Assembly: GCF_013415125.1 (NCBI RefSeq)
Contig: NZ_JACCDE010000002.1
Location: 124,001 to 188,000 of the forward strand
Direction of reading: 5' to 3'
Origin: Vreelandella glaciei
GTDB taxonomy: Bacteria; Pseudomonadota; Gammaproteobacteria; Pseudomonadales; Halomonadaceae
DNA length: 64,000 nucleotides
Shown here: piece by piece, positions 26,046-34,671 of the stretch
Position numbering within the stretch: the stretch's first letter is position 1
Layout of the letters: each line of letters opens with the position of its first letter
Notes under the pieces: model-generated
What the model was told of the DNA's origin: nothing
Database searches by the model: none
Seen by the model: only the letters and a program-made list of their open reading frames with translations
Program-made: the position numbers and the translations under genes

Positions 26046-27359
26046 ATGGTAGCTAACAGCACAGTAGCAAATACACAGCCAAAACGTCTTTCGATTGGCA
26101 TCATCGGTGGTGGCATCGGAGGAGTCGCCTTCGCCGTTGCATTATCCCGTGATAGCCAGCTTGATGTTCAGCTTTTCGAAGCGGCTCCTCAGTTCTCCGA
26201 GATTGGTGCGGGTGTCTCCTTTGGCCCCAATGCGGTAAAAGCCATTCAGCTATTGGGGTTGGAAAACGCTTATCAACGTATTGCCGACTCCTCACCCGCG
26301 CCCTTTGAGGATGTTTGGTTCGAGTGGCGCCGAGGCAGTGATGATACCTACTTAACTGCCAGCCTGGCGCCAGGCGTTGGCCAATCCTCGGTACATCGTG
26401 CCGATTTTCTTGATGCGATTGTCGCCAATCTGCCTCAGGGCATCGCCCATTTCGGCAAACGCTGTATAGGCGTTAAGCAAGGCACCGACAGCGCCACCGC
26501 CAGCTTCGACGATGGCACTCACTTTACGGGTGATGTGATCATCGGCTTTGACGGCATTAAGTCGGCGGTGCGCCCCCATGTGCTACCCCCGGAGCAGTAC
26601 GGCGAAATTACGCCGTTCTGGAGTGGCACTTACGCTTATCGCGGTATGATTCCCACCAGGGACCTAGAGATTGCTCTAGAGGCTAAAGGCAGCGAGAAGC
26701 GCCTAGCATTGGTGCCTCAGATGTATCTTGGCAAAGATCGCCATATTCTGACCTTCCCGGTTAAGCAGTCTCAACTCGTTAACGTCGTGGCCTTCATTAC
26801 GGATCGTTCGATACCGAACCCTAAACTGCCCGAAGGCGAAGAGTGGGTTCAAGCCGTCAGTCAGGCGGAAATGCTAGACGTATTTACAGGTTGGAGCCCG
26901 GCTTGCCAAGCCATTCTTGAATGCATTCCTGAGCCAACGCGCTGGGCGCTGCATGAGTTACCTGAGCTTGCCCGCTACCAGCGCGACCGCGTACTGATCG
27001 TGGGCGACGCTGCCCATGCGTTAGTGCCTCACCAGGGGGCGGGGGCCGGTCAGGCGCTGGAGGATGCCTATGTGCTGGCGACTCTGCTGGCGGATGCCAG
27101 TTGCCGTAGCCACAACGTAAGCACTGTGTTGTCTGCCTTCGAACAAGTACGCCATAGCCGTAGCTGCAAAGTGCAGCGTACCTCCCATGAGGCGGGCGAT
27201 GTCTACGAATATGCAGGAGAGGGCATCGGCGACGATGAAGCCGAGCTAATTAACAATCTGGAAAGCCGCTTCGAGTGGCTGTGGAATCATGACCCACACG
27301 AGGATGTGATTGCCGCTAAAAATAGCTTGAAGTTTGAAACAAGCGAGAACTGGGGGTGA
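26046..27359 (+). CDS. nahG: Salicylate hydroxylase (salicylate 1-monooxygenase)
   Basis: A 437-residue FAD monooxygenase that decarboxylates and hydroxylates salicylate to catechol with NADH and oxygen. The Rossmann motif is IGIIGGGIGGVAFAVAL (17-33). It shares with NahG the runs VQLFEAAPQFSEIGAGVSFG, DVWFEWRRGSD and GVGQSSVHRADFLDAIV, plus IGFDGIKSAVRPHVL and VGDAAHALVPHQGAGAGQAL near residue 319, and WLWNHD near the end. This is a close match to NahG rather than to other aromatic monooxygenases. It is divergent from a NahR-type regulator and is followed 67 bases later by a periplasmic binding protein. Catechol made here would enter the cat genes about 2 kb downstream. Confidence 0.95.
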   Translation: MVANSTVANTQPKRLSIGIIGGGIGGVAFAVALSRDSQLDVQLFEAAPQFSEIGAGVSFGPNAVKAIQLLGLENAYQRIADSSPAPFEDVWFEWRRGSDDTYLTASLAPGVGQSSVHRADFLDAIVANLPQGIAHFGKRCIGVKQGTDSATASFDDGTHFTGDVIIGFDGIKSAVRPHVLPPEQYGEITPFWSGTYAYRGMIPTRDLEIALEAKGSEKRLALVPQMYLGKDRHILTFPVKQSQLVNVVAFITDRSIPNPKLPEGEEWVQAVSQAEMLDVFTGWSPACQAILECIPEPTRWALHELPELARYQRDRVLIVGDAAHALVPHQGAGAGQALEDAYVLATLLADASCRSHNVSTVLSAFEQVRHSRSCKVQRTSHEAGDVYEYAGEGIGDDEAELINNLESRFEWLWNHDPHEDVIAAKNSLKFETSENWG

Positions 27360-27426
27360 ACCAAAAGCTACCCATTTAAAGCAATAACTTCTTTTATAAA
27401 GACGAACTACAACAAAGAGTGCAACG

Positions 27427-28599
27427 ATGAAAACAAATAATACAACACTGACGTCGTTACTTGGGGCAGGCTTTTTGCTGGCAGGCCAGCTTGCAATGGC
27501 TGAAGATGGCGAACCTGTAAAGCTGGGGTTAATGTTGCCCTATACGGGTACCTACACGGCACTGGGCGAGGCTATTACCAATGGTTTGAAACTCGCTATT
27601 GAGCAGAATAGTGGACAGCTTGGAGGACGTGAAGTCGAGTATGTCCAGCTTGATTCCGAGGCCAATCCCTCCAAGGCCCCCCAGAATATGAGCCGATTAG
27701 TGAACAGTGACGAGGTCGACGTTGTTATTGGCCCTGTCTACTCGGGTGTGGCCATGGGGATGCTCCGCGTGGCCAAGCAAACCGGCGCTATTACCATTAT
27801 TCCCAATGCTGGTTTGGGGGCAGCCACTAACGAACTTTGCATGCCCAATGTCTTTCGTACTTCACATAACATGTGGCAGGACAGTTACCCCATGGGGAAA
27901 GTAGCCTATGATCGCGGCCACCGTGAGATGGTAACGATTACCTGGGATTATGCCGGTGGTAAAGAGGATATTGCTGCTTTTGAGGAGGCGTTTACGGAAG
28001 CCGGTGGTGAGATTATTGAGCAAATTCTGGTTCCTTTTCCCAGCACTGAGTTTCAAAGTTATTTGACGCAAATAGCCAGCCTCAATCCCGACGCGGTTTA
28101 TACGTTCTTCGCGGGTGGAGGGGGTGTCAGCTTTGTGCGTGACTACGCTGCAGCCGGACTTAAGGAAAATATTCCCCTGTTGGGCTCTGGCTTTATGACC
28201 GAAGGTAATTTGGCAGCATTAGGGGGCGCGGGCGAGGGGGTGTTAACGACGCTACACTACGCTGAAACGCTGGAGAGTGAAGAAAATCAGAGCTTCGTAG
28301 CTGCTTATCAAGAGGCTTACGGTGAGATGCCTGATGCTTATGCCGTGCATGGTTATGACACGGGTGCCATGCTCATACAAGCGCTTGATGCAGTCGAAGG
28401 TGATTCCACTGACCGCGATGCACTCATTGACGCACTCGCTGCCGTTGAGCTGCAGAGCCCACGTGGACCATTACGCTTCTCCAAGTCCCACCACCCGATA
28501 CAAAATATCTACCTACGTGAGATCCGCGATGGTCGGCACGAAGTATTATCGGTAGCGCATGAGCTACTCGAGTCACCCGATGCTGATTGCCAGATGTAA
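27427..28599 (+). CDS. ABC transporter periplasmic binding protein (branched-chain type), salicylate unit
   Basis: A secreted 390-residue type I periplasmic binding protein of the LivK / aromatic-acid branch. It has a signal peptide ending LAMA and then EDGEPVKLGLMLPYTGTYTA, a canonical start for the family, with later VVIGPVYSGVAMGMLRVAKQ. It follows nahG without an ATP-binding or permease gene. A near-twin of the same length at 56993-58165 heads a full ABC operon. The two share most residues, including EQILVPFPSTEFQSYL and YTFFAGGGGVSFVRDYAAAG. I infer that this protein delivers salicylate or a related acid to the permease encoded there. A hairpin after the gene may end the transcript. Confidence 0.88.
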   Translation: MKTNNTTLTSLLGAGFLLAGQLAMAEDGEPVKLGLMLPYTGTYTALGEAITNGLKLAIEQNSGQLGGREVEYVQLDSEANPSKAPQNMSRLVNSDEVDVVIGPVYSGVAMGMLRVAKQTGAITIIPNAGLGAATNELCMPNVFRTSHNMWQDSYPMGKVAYDRGHREMVTITWDYAGGKEDIAAFEEAFTEAGGEIIEQILVPFPSTEFQSYLTQIASLNPDAVYTFFAGGGGVSFVRDYAAAGLKENIPLLGSGFMTEGNLAALGGAGEGVLTTLHYAETLESEENQSFVAAYQEAYGEMPDAYAVHGYDTGAMLIQALDAVEGDSTDRDALIDALAAVELQSPRGPLRFSKSHHPIQNIYLREIRDGRHEVLSVAHELLESPDADCQM

Positions 28600-28633
28600 G
28601 TGAGTTTTTAGAGAGTTAGCGCTTATTATTGTT

Positions 28634-28672
28634 GGCAGTACGACTAAATCGTGTGATTAGCGTCGTGCTGCC
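28634..28672 (+). terminator. Stem-loop after the salicylate-unit binding protein
   Basis: GGCAGTACGAC pairs with GTCGTGCTGCC (one G-T pair) around a loop of about 17 bases, 35 bases after the stop codon. The following bases are only moderately T-rich (CTTCCTGTGCTTT). It may be a weak terminator or an mRNA-end stabiliser. Confidence 0.55.
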
Positions 28673-29006
28673 TTCCTGTGCTTTACGCCTCATGTCTCAA
28701 TGATGTGTCTTATTCTTTTGTCGTAAAAGAAACACCACCCAGCTGGCTTTGGCGTATGGAAAGTGTGCCATCACGTTAATAGTTAGTCGCAGATATTATC
28801 TACTCACCGTGTTGCTATGCCTTACCCATCATTACGTGTCTCATTTATGGATAAACCGCCGTTAAAACGCCACCATATTTATCAATCTATTGATTAATAA
28901 AGAAAATTAAAGAAGATGGGTAGGACTGAAGAAGCGGAGCAGAGGGCGAGTTGGTTAAATAAAAATAGTTGCCCGTTAAAAAACAGGCAGTCATCTCCCT
29001 ATGTTG
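28673..29006. other. Non-coding stretch before the cat/ben operon
   Basis: No gene can be supported here. It contains a perfect ATCAAT-CT-ATTGAT palindrome at 28881-28894 and AT-rich runs, and leads into the ATAC-N7-GTAT site. The cat/ben promoter should lie at the right-hand end. Confidence 0.4.
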
Positions 29007-29021
29007 ATACCTCCTCGGTAT
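29007..29021. promoter_or_regulatory. BenM/CatM-type LysR operator upstream of catB
   Basis: The sequence is ATAC-CTCCTCG-GTAT, an exact match to the ATAC-N7-GTAT consensus established for BenM and CatM. It lies 88-102 bases upstream of the catB ATG, a normal position for the activator site of a muconate-responsive promoter. The same arrangement recurs at 53761-53775 before the second catA, which strengthens both calls. Confidence 0.75.
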
Positions 29022-29108
29022 GGCTAAGCACCTAAACAATATTGGTTCCCTCTTCCTCACGCAATCAAACTGACATCAAGTCAACGATTGCCAGACGCTG
29101 GAGCCTGC

Positions 29109-30227
29109 ATGTCAACCGTCATACAACATATTGAGACGCTGCTGGTCGACCTACCGACCATCCGTCCTCACAAACTCTCCATGACCACCATGGCCTGCCA
29201 AACCATGGTCATTGTGCGCATGCGCCACTCTGACGGTATCGAAGGGATCGGCGAAGGCACCACCATTGGCGGCCTGGCCTACGGCCCCGAAAGCCCGGAG
29301 AGCATTAAACGCAATATTGATACTTATCTAGCTCCCCTGCTGGTCGGCCAGCCCTCCAACAATGTCCACCAGTTGCGTGCTCGGCTTAACCGCCATGCTC
29401 GCGGCAATATGATTGCCAAATCTGCATTAGAAACGGCGCTGTTGGATGCTCAGGGCAAACGCTTGGGATTGAGCGTCGCCGAGTTGCTGGGCGGCGTACG
29501 TCAGGATCACTTGCCCGTGCTGTGGACGCTAGCCAGCGGTGATACCGCCAAAGATATTGATGAGGCCATGCTGCGTTTAGAACAGCGTCGGCACTGCGAC
29601 TTCAAGTTAAAAATTGGTGCTAACCCGGTGGATCAGGACGTGCGCCATGTGGCGGCGATCAAGGAAGCGCTGGGCGATCGAGCCAGCGTGCGAGTTGATG
29701 TTAATCAGGCGTGGGATGAATCCACCGCCGTTCGCGGTATTCAGGTGCTACAGGATGCTGGCATCGAGTTAATTGAGCAGCCCATTGGCGCGCGTGAACA
29801 TGCCGGCCTAGTTCGCTTGGCTAACCGCTTCAATGTGCCGATGCTCGCCGATGAGGCGGTGCAAGATGCCCGCGACGGGCTTGATCTAGTATGTGGCGGC
29901 TTCAGTGGTGCCTTTGCACTAAAGATCGCCAAATCCGGCGGTATTTACGGGGTACTTGAGCTGGCTCACGTCGCCCAAGCAGCTGGCATTGGCTTATATG
30001 GCGGCACCCTGCTGGAAGGCACTATCGGTACGGCTGCCTCTCTACACGCCTGGGCAACGCTGCCAGCAATGGCTTGGGGCACGGAAATGTTCGGCCCGCT
30101 GCTGTTGCAAGACGACATCGTCGTTACCCCTCTCAACTACACCGAGTTTGGAGTGGCGTTACCGAAAGGGGCTGGCCTCGGCATCACCCTGGATGAAGAT
30201 AAGTTGGTGCACTACTCACGTAAGTAA
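29109..30227 (+). CDS. catB: Muconate cycloisomerase
   Basis: A 372-residue enolase-superfamily enzyme that lactonises cis,cis-muconate to muconolactone. The ATG at 29109 has GGAG five bases upstream. The general-base lysine is in FKLKIGANPVDQDV, metal ligands are in VRVDVNQAW and ELIEQPIG with a third in MLADEAVQD, and the conserved KIAKSGGIYG lies beyond. IRPHKLSMTTMACQT at the N-terminus is typical of the muconate-cycloisomerase lid. It opens an operon with catC, catA and benABCD, an order unlike the usual separate cat and ben units. Three imperfect 15-base repeats begin at its last codons. Confidence 0.94.
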   Translation: MSTVIQHIETLLVDLPTIRPHKLSMTTMACQTMVIVRMRHSDGIEGIGEGTTIGGLAYGPESPESIKRNIDTYLAPLLVGQPSNNVHQLRARLNRHARGNMIAKSALETALLDAQGKRLGLSVAELLGGVRQDHLPVLWTLASGDTAKDIDEAMLRLEQRRHCDFKLKIGANPVDQDVRHVAAIKEALGDRASVRVDVNQAWDESTAVRGIQVLQDAGIELIEQPIGAREHAGLVRLANRFNVPMLADEAVQDARDGLDLVCGGFSGAFALKIAKSGGIYGVLELAHVAQAAGIGLYGGTLLEGTIGTAASLHAWATLPAMAWGTEMFGPLLLQDDIVVTPLNYTEFGVALPKGAGLGITLDEDKLVHYSRK

Positions 30228-30260
30228 CAGTCACGTAAGTGAACGTCTCGTAAGTAAACG
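30216..30260 (+). repeat. Three imperfect 15-base tandem repeats at the catB 3' end
   Basis: The units TCACGTAAGTAACAG, TCACGTAAGTGAACG and TCTCGTAAGTAAACG lie end to end, with a fourth weaker copy beginning at 30261. The first contains the final codons Ser-Arg-Lys and the TAA stop of catB; each repeated unit brings a further in-frame stop. The pattern suggests slipped-strand duplication after the gene end. No function is evident. Confidence 0.75.
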
Positions 30261-30316
30261 CCACGGCAAAGAAAAGCCATCGTTTGCGTTCGCCCGTAAA
30301 GGAAGAGGAGAGCCAT

Positions 30317-30607
30317 ATGCTATTTCACGTAGAGATGACCGTTAAGTTGCCGCCTGACATGCCAGCCGAGCAGGCAGCCAAGATCAAGGCAACGGAAAAG
30401 GCGTATTCCCAAGACCTACAGCGTCAGGGTAAATGGCGCCATTTGTGGCGGGTAGCGGGTAGCTACTCAAACGTCAGTATTTTTGACGTGGAAGACAACG
30501 CTGAGCTGCAGGAACTCGTCAGTAACCTGCCGCTATTCCCCTATATGGAGATCAGCGTCAAACCGCTGTGCCGTCACCCCTCTTCAGTGCGCGACGACGA
30601 CAGCTAA
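30317..30607 (+). CDS. catC: Muconolactone delta-isomerase
   Basis: A 96-residue ferredoxin-like enzyme that isomerises muconolactone to the beta-ketoadipate enol-lactone. The start MLFHVEMTVKLPPDMP is almost invariant in CatC, and the segments KGKWRHLWRV-like (GKWRHLWRVAG) and ELQELVSNLPLFPYM are the family core. The exact length of 96 also fits. The ATG at 30317 follows AGGAG with a 7-base spacing; the longer frame to 30284 is spurious. It lies between catB and catA. Confidence 0.95.
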   Translation: MLFHVEMTVKLPPDMPAEQAAKIKATEKAYSQDLQRQGKWRHLWRVAGSYSNVSIFDVEDNAELQELVSNLPLFPYMEISVKPLCRHPSSVRDDDS

Positions 30608-30670
30608 TTATCGATAGACACGCCAGTTCTTTTTATAAAACAAAAGCCTATAAAAATAGAGGTTTTCATC

Positions 30671-31642
30671 ATGACCGTAAAGATATTCGACACCCCCGAA
30701 GTTCAAGAGTTTGTCAAAACCGTTGCTGGCTTTGATCAGTCAGGCGGCAATGACCGCGCCAAGCAGATCGTTCATCGCCTGGTGGGCGACCTGTTCAAAC
30801 TGATCGATGACTTCGATGTCACCGAGGAAGAGTACTGGGCGGCGGTTAACCTGCTCAATGCCCTGGGCAGCCAGACCCAGTTCGGTTTGCTCTCGCCAGG
30901 GCTCGGCTTTGACCACTTCCTCGATATGCGCCAGGACGCTATCGATGCCGAAGCCCAGCGCACCGGCGGCACCCCGCGCACCATCGAAGGCCCGCTCTAC
31001 GTGGCTGGCGCCCCGGAAGCCGACGGCTTCGCGCGCCTGGACGATGACACGACCGAGGGCGAGACCATGTGGCTGACCGGCCAGGTGCGTGACGTCGACG
31101 GCACCCCGATCCCCGGCGCCAAGGTCGAGATCTGGCACGCCAACTCCCTGGGCGGCTACTCCTTCTTCGACCCCTCGCAATCCGAGTACAACCTGCGCCG
31201 CACGATCTATGCGGACAGCGAAGGTCGTTACACCGCGCGCAGCATCATTCCCTCCGGCTACGGCGTGCCCGCAGGCGCCCCCACCGACGTGGTGCTCAAG
31301 TCCCTCGGTCGTCACGGCGAGCGCCCGGCGCATATCCACTACTTTGTCTCCGCCCCGGGCCACCAGCACCTGACCACCCAGATCAACCTGGCAGGCGACC
31401 CCTACACCTATGACGACTTCGCCTTTGCCACCCGCGAAGAGCTCGTCGTGCCCGCCGAGCGGATTGAAGACCCCGCCGAGATCGCCAAGCGCGAGCTGGA
31501 CGGCCCCTTCTCCCACGTGGTGTTCGATGTGGCGCTGGCCCCCGCCGAGGCCCCCGAGCTGCAGGTGCGTCACGCCCGCCCGCGGGCCAAAGAAGACGAC
31601 CAGGATCTGGCCAGCCAGCTCGCCGGTACCGCCAAGGTATAA
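30671..31642 (+). CDS. catA: Catechol 1,2-dioxygenase (copy 1)
   Basis: A 323-residue intradiol dioxygenase that opens catechol to cis,cis-muconate with non-haem ferric iron. The iron ligands are visible as Tyr163 in GGYSFFDP, Tyr197 in IPSGYGVP, and His221 and His223 in RPAHIHYFV. The N-terminal 100 residues form the helical dimer domain of CatA. It shares the operon with catB, catC and the ben genes. The DNA is strongly biased to C or G at third positions, unlike the flanking benC and catB, which suggests high expression or different origin. A second copy with 18 amino-acid changes by my count lies at 53952-54923. Confidence 0.97.
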   Translation: MTVKIFDTPEVQEFVKTVAGFDQSGGNDRAKQIVHRLVGDLFKLIDDFDVTEEEYWAAVNLLNALGSQTQFGLLSPGLGFDHFLDMRQDAIDAEAQRTGGTPRTIEGPLYVAGAPEADGFARLDDDTTEGETMWLTGQVRDVDGTPIPGAKVEIWHANSLGGYSFFDPSQSEYNLRRTIYADSEGRYTARSIIPSGYGVPAGAPTDVVLKSLGRHGERPAHIHYFVSAPGHQHLTTQINLAGDPYTYDDFAFATREELVVPAERIEDPAEIAKRELDGPFSHVVFDVALAPAEAPELQVRHARPRAKEDDQDLASQLAGTAKV

Positions 31643-31731
31643 CCCTCATGCCTTGAGCAAGGCGGGCCTTCCCCTTGGCCCGCCTGAGCAAGACATAACA
31701 GCGCGACATAATAAATACGAGGAGAGAGATC

Positions 31732-33099
31732 ATGACCACGCAGCTTGATCAGCTCGAAGCCCGCGTGCGCGGCGCCGTCCAGGACGATCCCGCCCAGGGC
31801 ATCTTCCGCTGCCACCGCAGCATGTTTACCGATCCCGCCTTCTTTGAGCTTGAGCTCAAACACATCTTCGAAGGCAACTGGCTGTTCCTGGCCCACGAGA
31901 GCCAGATCAGTGAACCGGGTGACTACATGACCGTCACCATGGGCCGCCAGCCGGTGATTATCACCCGCGACAAGCAGGGCGAACTGCACGGCCTGATTAA
32001 CGCCTGCGCCCACCGTGGTGCTACGCTATGCCGCCGCAAGCGCGGCAACAAGGGCACCTTCACCTGCCCGTTCCACGGCTGGACGTTCAAAAACGACGGC
32101 CAATTGCTCAAAGCCAAAAATGAGAAGAACGGCGCCTACCCTGACCAATTCAAACAGGATGGCTCCCACAACCTCAAGCGCCTGCCGCGTTTTGAAAACT
32201 ACAAAGGCTTCCTGTTCGGCAGCCTAAGCGATGATGTTCAACCGCTCGAACAGCACCTGGGCGAAACCACCAAGGTTATCGACAACATCGTCGACCAAGC
32301 CCCCGAAGGCCTGGAAATCCTGCGCGGTACCTCGTCCTACACCTACACCGGCAACTGGAAGCTGCAGGCCGAAAACGGCGCTGATGGCTATCACGTTAGC
32401 TCCGTGCACTGGAACTACGCCTCCACCATGGAACGCCGTAATTACGATTCCGGCGGCACCAAGGCCGTCGACGCCGACGGTTGGTCGAAAAGCAAAGGCG
32501 GCTTCTACTCCTATGAAAACGGCCACATGATGCTGTGGACCCGGCTGCTTAACCCGGAAGTGCGTCCGGTCTATCAGCATAAGGACTGGATCCAAGAACA
32601 GCTGGGTGACGCCCGCGCTGACTCCATCGTCAACCAGACGCGCAACCTCTGTCTTTATCCCAACGTCTACTTGATGGATCAGTTCTCCACCCAAATCCGC
32701 GTGATTCGTCCGATCGCCGTGGACAAAACCGAAGTCACCATCTACTGCTTCGCACCCAAAGGTGAAGCCGCCGAAGACCGTCGTGTCCGCATCCGTCAGT
32801 ACGAAGACTTCTTCAACGTCTCCGGCATGGGCACCCCCGACGATCTCGAAGAGTTCCGCGCTTGCCAAGAAGGTTACAACGGCGCGCTGGCCGAATGGAA
32901 TGACCTCTCCCGCGGCGCCCAACAGTGGATCGAAGGCGCCGATGAAGATGCCCAAGCGATCGACATGAAGCCCCTGCTCAGCGGCGCCTCCCCGGAAGAC
33001 GAAGGGCTCTACGTGCTGCACCACCAGCACTGGGTCAGCGAAATGCTGCGCGCCATCGACAAAGAGCGCAGCCAATTTATCGCCACCGCGTCCGCCTAA
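31732..33099 (+). CDS. benA: Benzoate 1,2-dioxygenase large (alpha) subunit (copy 1)
   Basis: A 455-residue Rieske oxygenase that adds O2 to benzoate, giving the cis-diol carboxylate. The Rieske cluster ligands are Cys92 and His94 ([11 protein letters not shown]) and Cys112 and His115 (TCPFHGWTF). The mononuclear iron site is at His221 and His226 in [12 protein letters not shown], with the bridging Asp218 in place. It forms a hetero-oligomer with BenB and takes electrons from BenC. Its ribosome site is GAGGAG. The second copy at 54999-56366 differs in only four residues by my count, although many codons differ silently. Confidence 0.97.
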   Translation: MTTQLDQLEARVRGAVQDDPAQGIFRCHRSMFTDPAFFELELKHIFEGNWLFLAHESQISEPGDYMTVTMGRQPVIITRDKQGELHGLINACAHRGATLCRRKRGNKGTFTCPFHGWTFKNDGQLLKAKNEKNGAYPDQFKQDGSHNLKRLPRFENYKGFLFGSLSDDVQPLEQHLGETTKVIDNIVDQAPEGLEILRGTSSYTYTGNWKLQAENGADGYHVSSVHWNYASTMERRNYDSGGTKAVDADGWSKSKGGFYSYENGHMMLWTRLLNPEVRPVYQHKDWIQEQLGDARADSIVNQTRNLCLYPNVYLMDQFSTQIRVIRPIAVDKTEVTIYCFAPKGEAAEDRRVRIRQYEDFFNVSGMGTPDDLEEFRACQEGYNGALAEWNDLSRGAQQWIEGADEDAQAIDMKPLLSGASPEDEGLYVLHHQHWVSEMLRAIDKERSQFIATASA

Positions 33100-33132
33100 G
33101 CGCCCAGCGCCAGAAGAGAGGAGAGAAGTGCC

Positions 33133-33621
33133 ATGAGCATTAGCTATCACGACATCCAAGCGTTTTTGTACCGCGAAGCACGGCTGCTGGACGACCGGGA
33201 GTGGGACGAGTGGCTCACGCTGTACCGCAAGGACGCCGAGTTCTGGATGCCCGCCTGGGACGACGACGACCAGTTGACCCGCGACCCGCACAGCGAGATC
33301 TCACTGATCTACTACCCCAACCGCGACGGGTTGGAAGACCGGGTCTACCGGATCAAGACCGAGCGCAGCGGGGCGAGTACGCCGGAACCGCGCACGACGC
33401 ATCAGGTGACCAACCTGGAAATCCTGTCGCACGAGGGTGACACGGTCACCCTGCGGTTCAACTGGCACACGCTCAACCACCGCTACAAGAAAACCGACAG
33501 CTTCTTCGGCACGTGCTTCTACACCCTGGACGTGTCGGGAGAGACGCCGCTGATCACAAGAAAAGTCGTGCAGCTGAATAACGACTATATCCATCAGGTT
33601 ATCGACGTTTATCACGTGTGA
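33133..33621 (+). CDS. benB: Benzoate 1,2-dioxygenase small (beta) subunit (copy 1)
   Basis: A 162-residue NTF2-fold beta subunit of the ring-hydroxylating dioxygenase. YREARLLDDREWDEWLTLY, then FWMPAWDDDDQLTRDP and the terminal LNNDYIHQVIDVYHV are characteristic of BenB/XylY. It follows benA by 33 bases with a clear GGAG and forms the structural base of the oxygenase. Three residues differ from the copy at 56400-56888. The strongly GC-ending codon use stops at the end of this gene; benC looks different. Confidence 0.95.
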   Translation: MSISYHDIQAFLYREARLLDDREWDEWLTLYRKDAEFWMPAWDDDDQLTRDPHSEISLIYYPNRDGLEDRVYRIKTERSGASTPEPRTTHQVTNLEILSHEGDTVTLRFNWHTLNHRYKKTDSFFGTCFYTLDVSGETPLITRKVVQLNNDYIHQVIDVYHV

Positions 33622-33645
33622 CCTGATGGGAGAGGAGAATTAACC

Positions 33646-34671
33646 ATGAGCTATACCATTGCCCTCAACTTCGAAGACGGCGTGACCCGCTTCATCGGCT
33701 GTAAAGTGGGGGAAACCGTTCTCGACGCTGCTTACCGACAAAAAGTTAACCTGCCGATGGACTGCTCTGACGGTGTATGTGGTACCTGCAAAGGACACTG
33801 CGAACAGGGTGAGTTCGACATGGGTGACGAGTATCTGGAAGATGCGCTTTCCGATGAGGAAGCAGCTGAAGGCCAGGTGCTCACGTGCCAGATGGTGCCT
33901 TCTTCGGACTGCGTGATCCAAGTGCCAGTGGCATCCACGCTGTGTAAAACACAGGTGGGCAAGGTTGAGGGCACGGTAGCAGCGGTTGAGCAACTTTCCG
34001 AAGATAGTATTGAGCTAGCTGTTGATTTGGATGATGCCGAGGGTCTCGCCTTTTTGCCGGGGCAGTACATTCATATTGATGTGCCCGGTACTGAGGTGCA
34101 CCGCTCCTACTCTTTCAGCTCCTTGCCGGGGGATAAGCGCGCCACCTTCTTAATTCGCAACATCCCCAATGGGGTAATGAGCGGCTATTTAACCGAGCGC
34201 GCGGCGGTGGGCGAAAAGCTTACGCTGACCGGTCCGCTGGGCAGCTTCTACCTGCGAGAAGTGAAGCGCCCGGTGCTCATGCTTGCTGGCGGCACGGGGC
34301 TGGCTCCGTTCCTCTCCATGTTAGCGCAATTGGCCGAAAAGGGCTGTGATGCACCGATTCATATGATTTACGGCGTCAATAAAGATGACCACCTAGTCAA
34401 AACGGATGCGCTAGATGTCTTCGTAGAAAAAATTCCTAGCTTTACCTACGCCACTGTTGTGGTCGACGAGGCTAGCGAGCATTCGCGTAAAGGTTACGTG
34501 ACGCACCACATGGACGCCGAGGTAATGCATGACGGCGATGTGGACGTTTACCTGTGTGGCCCGCCGCCGATGGTAGATGCTGTGCTGAAGTACTTCGACG
34601 CTGAAGGAATCGAGCCTCAGAGCTTCCACTATGAGAAGTTCACACCTAATCAAGTGGGAGAGAGCGCATGA
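33646..34671 (+). CDS. benC: Benzoate 1,2-dioxygenase reductase component
   Basis: A 341-residue three-domain reductase that passes electrons from NADH to the BenA Rieske centre. The plant-type 2Fe-2S cysteines are Cys40, Cys45 and Cys48 (MDCSDGVCGTCKG) with Cys81 further on. HRSYSFSSLPGD is the FAD-binding strand. LMLAGGTGLAPFLSML and the C-terminal VYLCGPPPMVDAV bind NADH and complete the reductase fold. Its stop overlaps the start of benD (ATGA). It is the only reductase gene in the window, so the second benAB pair probably depends on it. Confidence 0.95.
   Translation: MSYTIALNFEDGVTRFIGCKVGETVLDAAYRQKVNLPMDCSDGVCGTCKGHCEQGEFDMGDEYLEDALSDEEAAEGQVLTCQMVPSSDCVIQVPVASTLCKTQVGKVEGTVAAVEQLSEDSIELAVDLDDAEGLAFLPGQYIHIDVPGTEVHRSYSFSSLPGDKRATFLIRNIPNGVMSGYLTERAAVGEKLTLTGPLGSFYLREVKRPVLMLAGGTGLAPFLSMLAQLAEKGCDAPIHMIYGVNKDDHLVKTDALDVFVEKIPSFTYATVVVDEASEHSRKGYVTHHMDAEVMHDGDVDVYLCGPPPMVDAVLKYFDAEGIEPQSFHYEKFTPNQVGESA

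Noticed and set aside
28881..28894. ATCAAT-CT-ATTGAT palindrome as an operator of the cat operon
   Set aside because: AT-rich palindromes of this length are expected by chance in such sequence, and the ATAC-N7-GTAT site explains control better.
30740..31573. Long minus-strand open frame of 277 codons opposite catA
   Set aside because: It is the shadow of the GC-rich, C-ending catA codons; the composition (Gly/Val/Asp/Leu runs) has no family character, and the plus frame has all catalytic residues.
32224..33291. 355-codon minus-strand frame opposite benA/benB
   Set aside because: Antisense shadow of strongly biased codons; it has no domain, and the same shadow recurs opposite the second copy.
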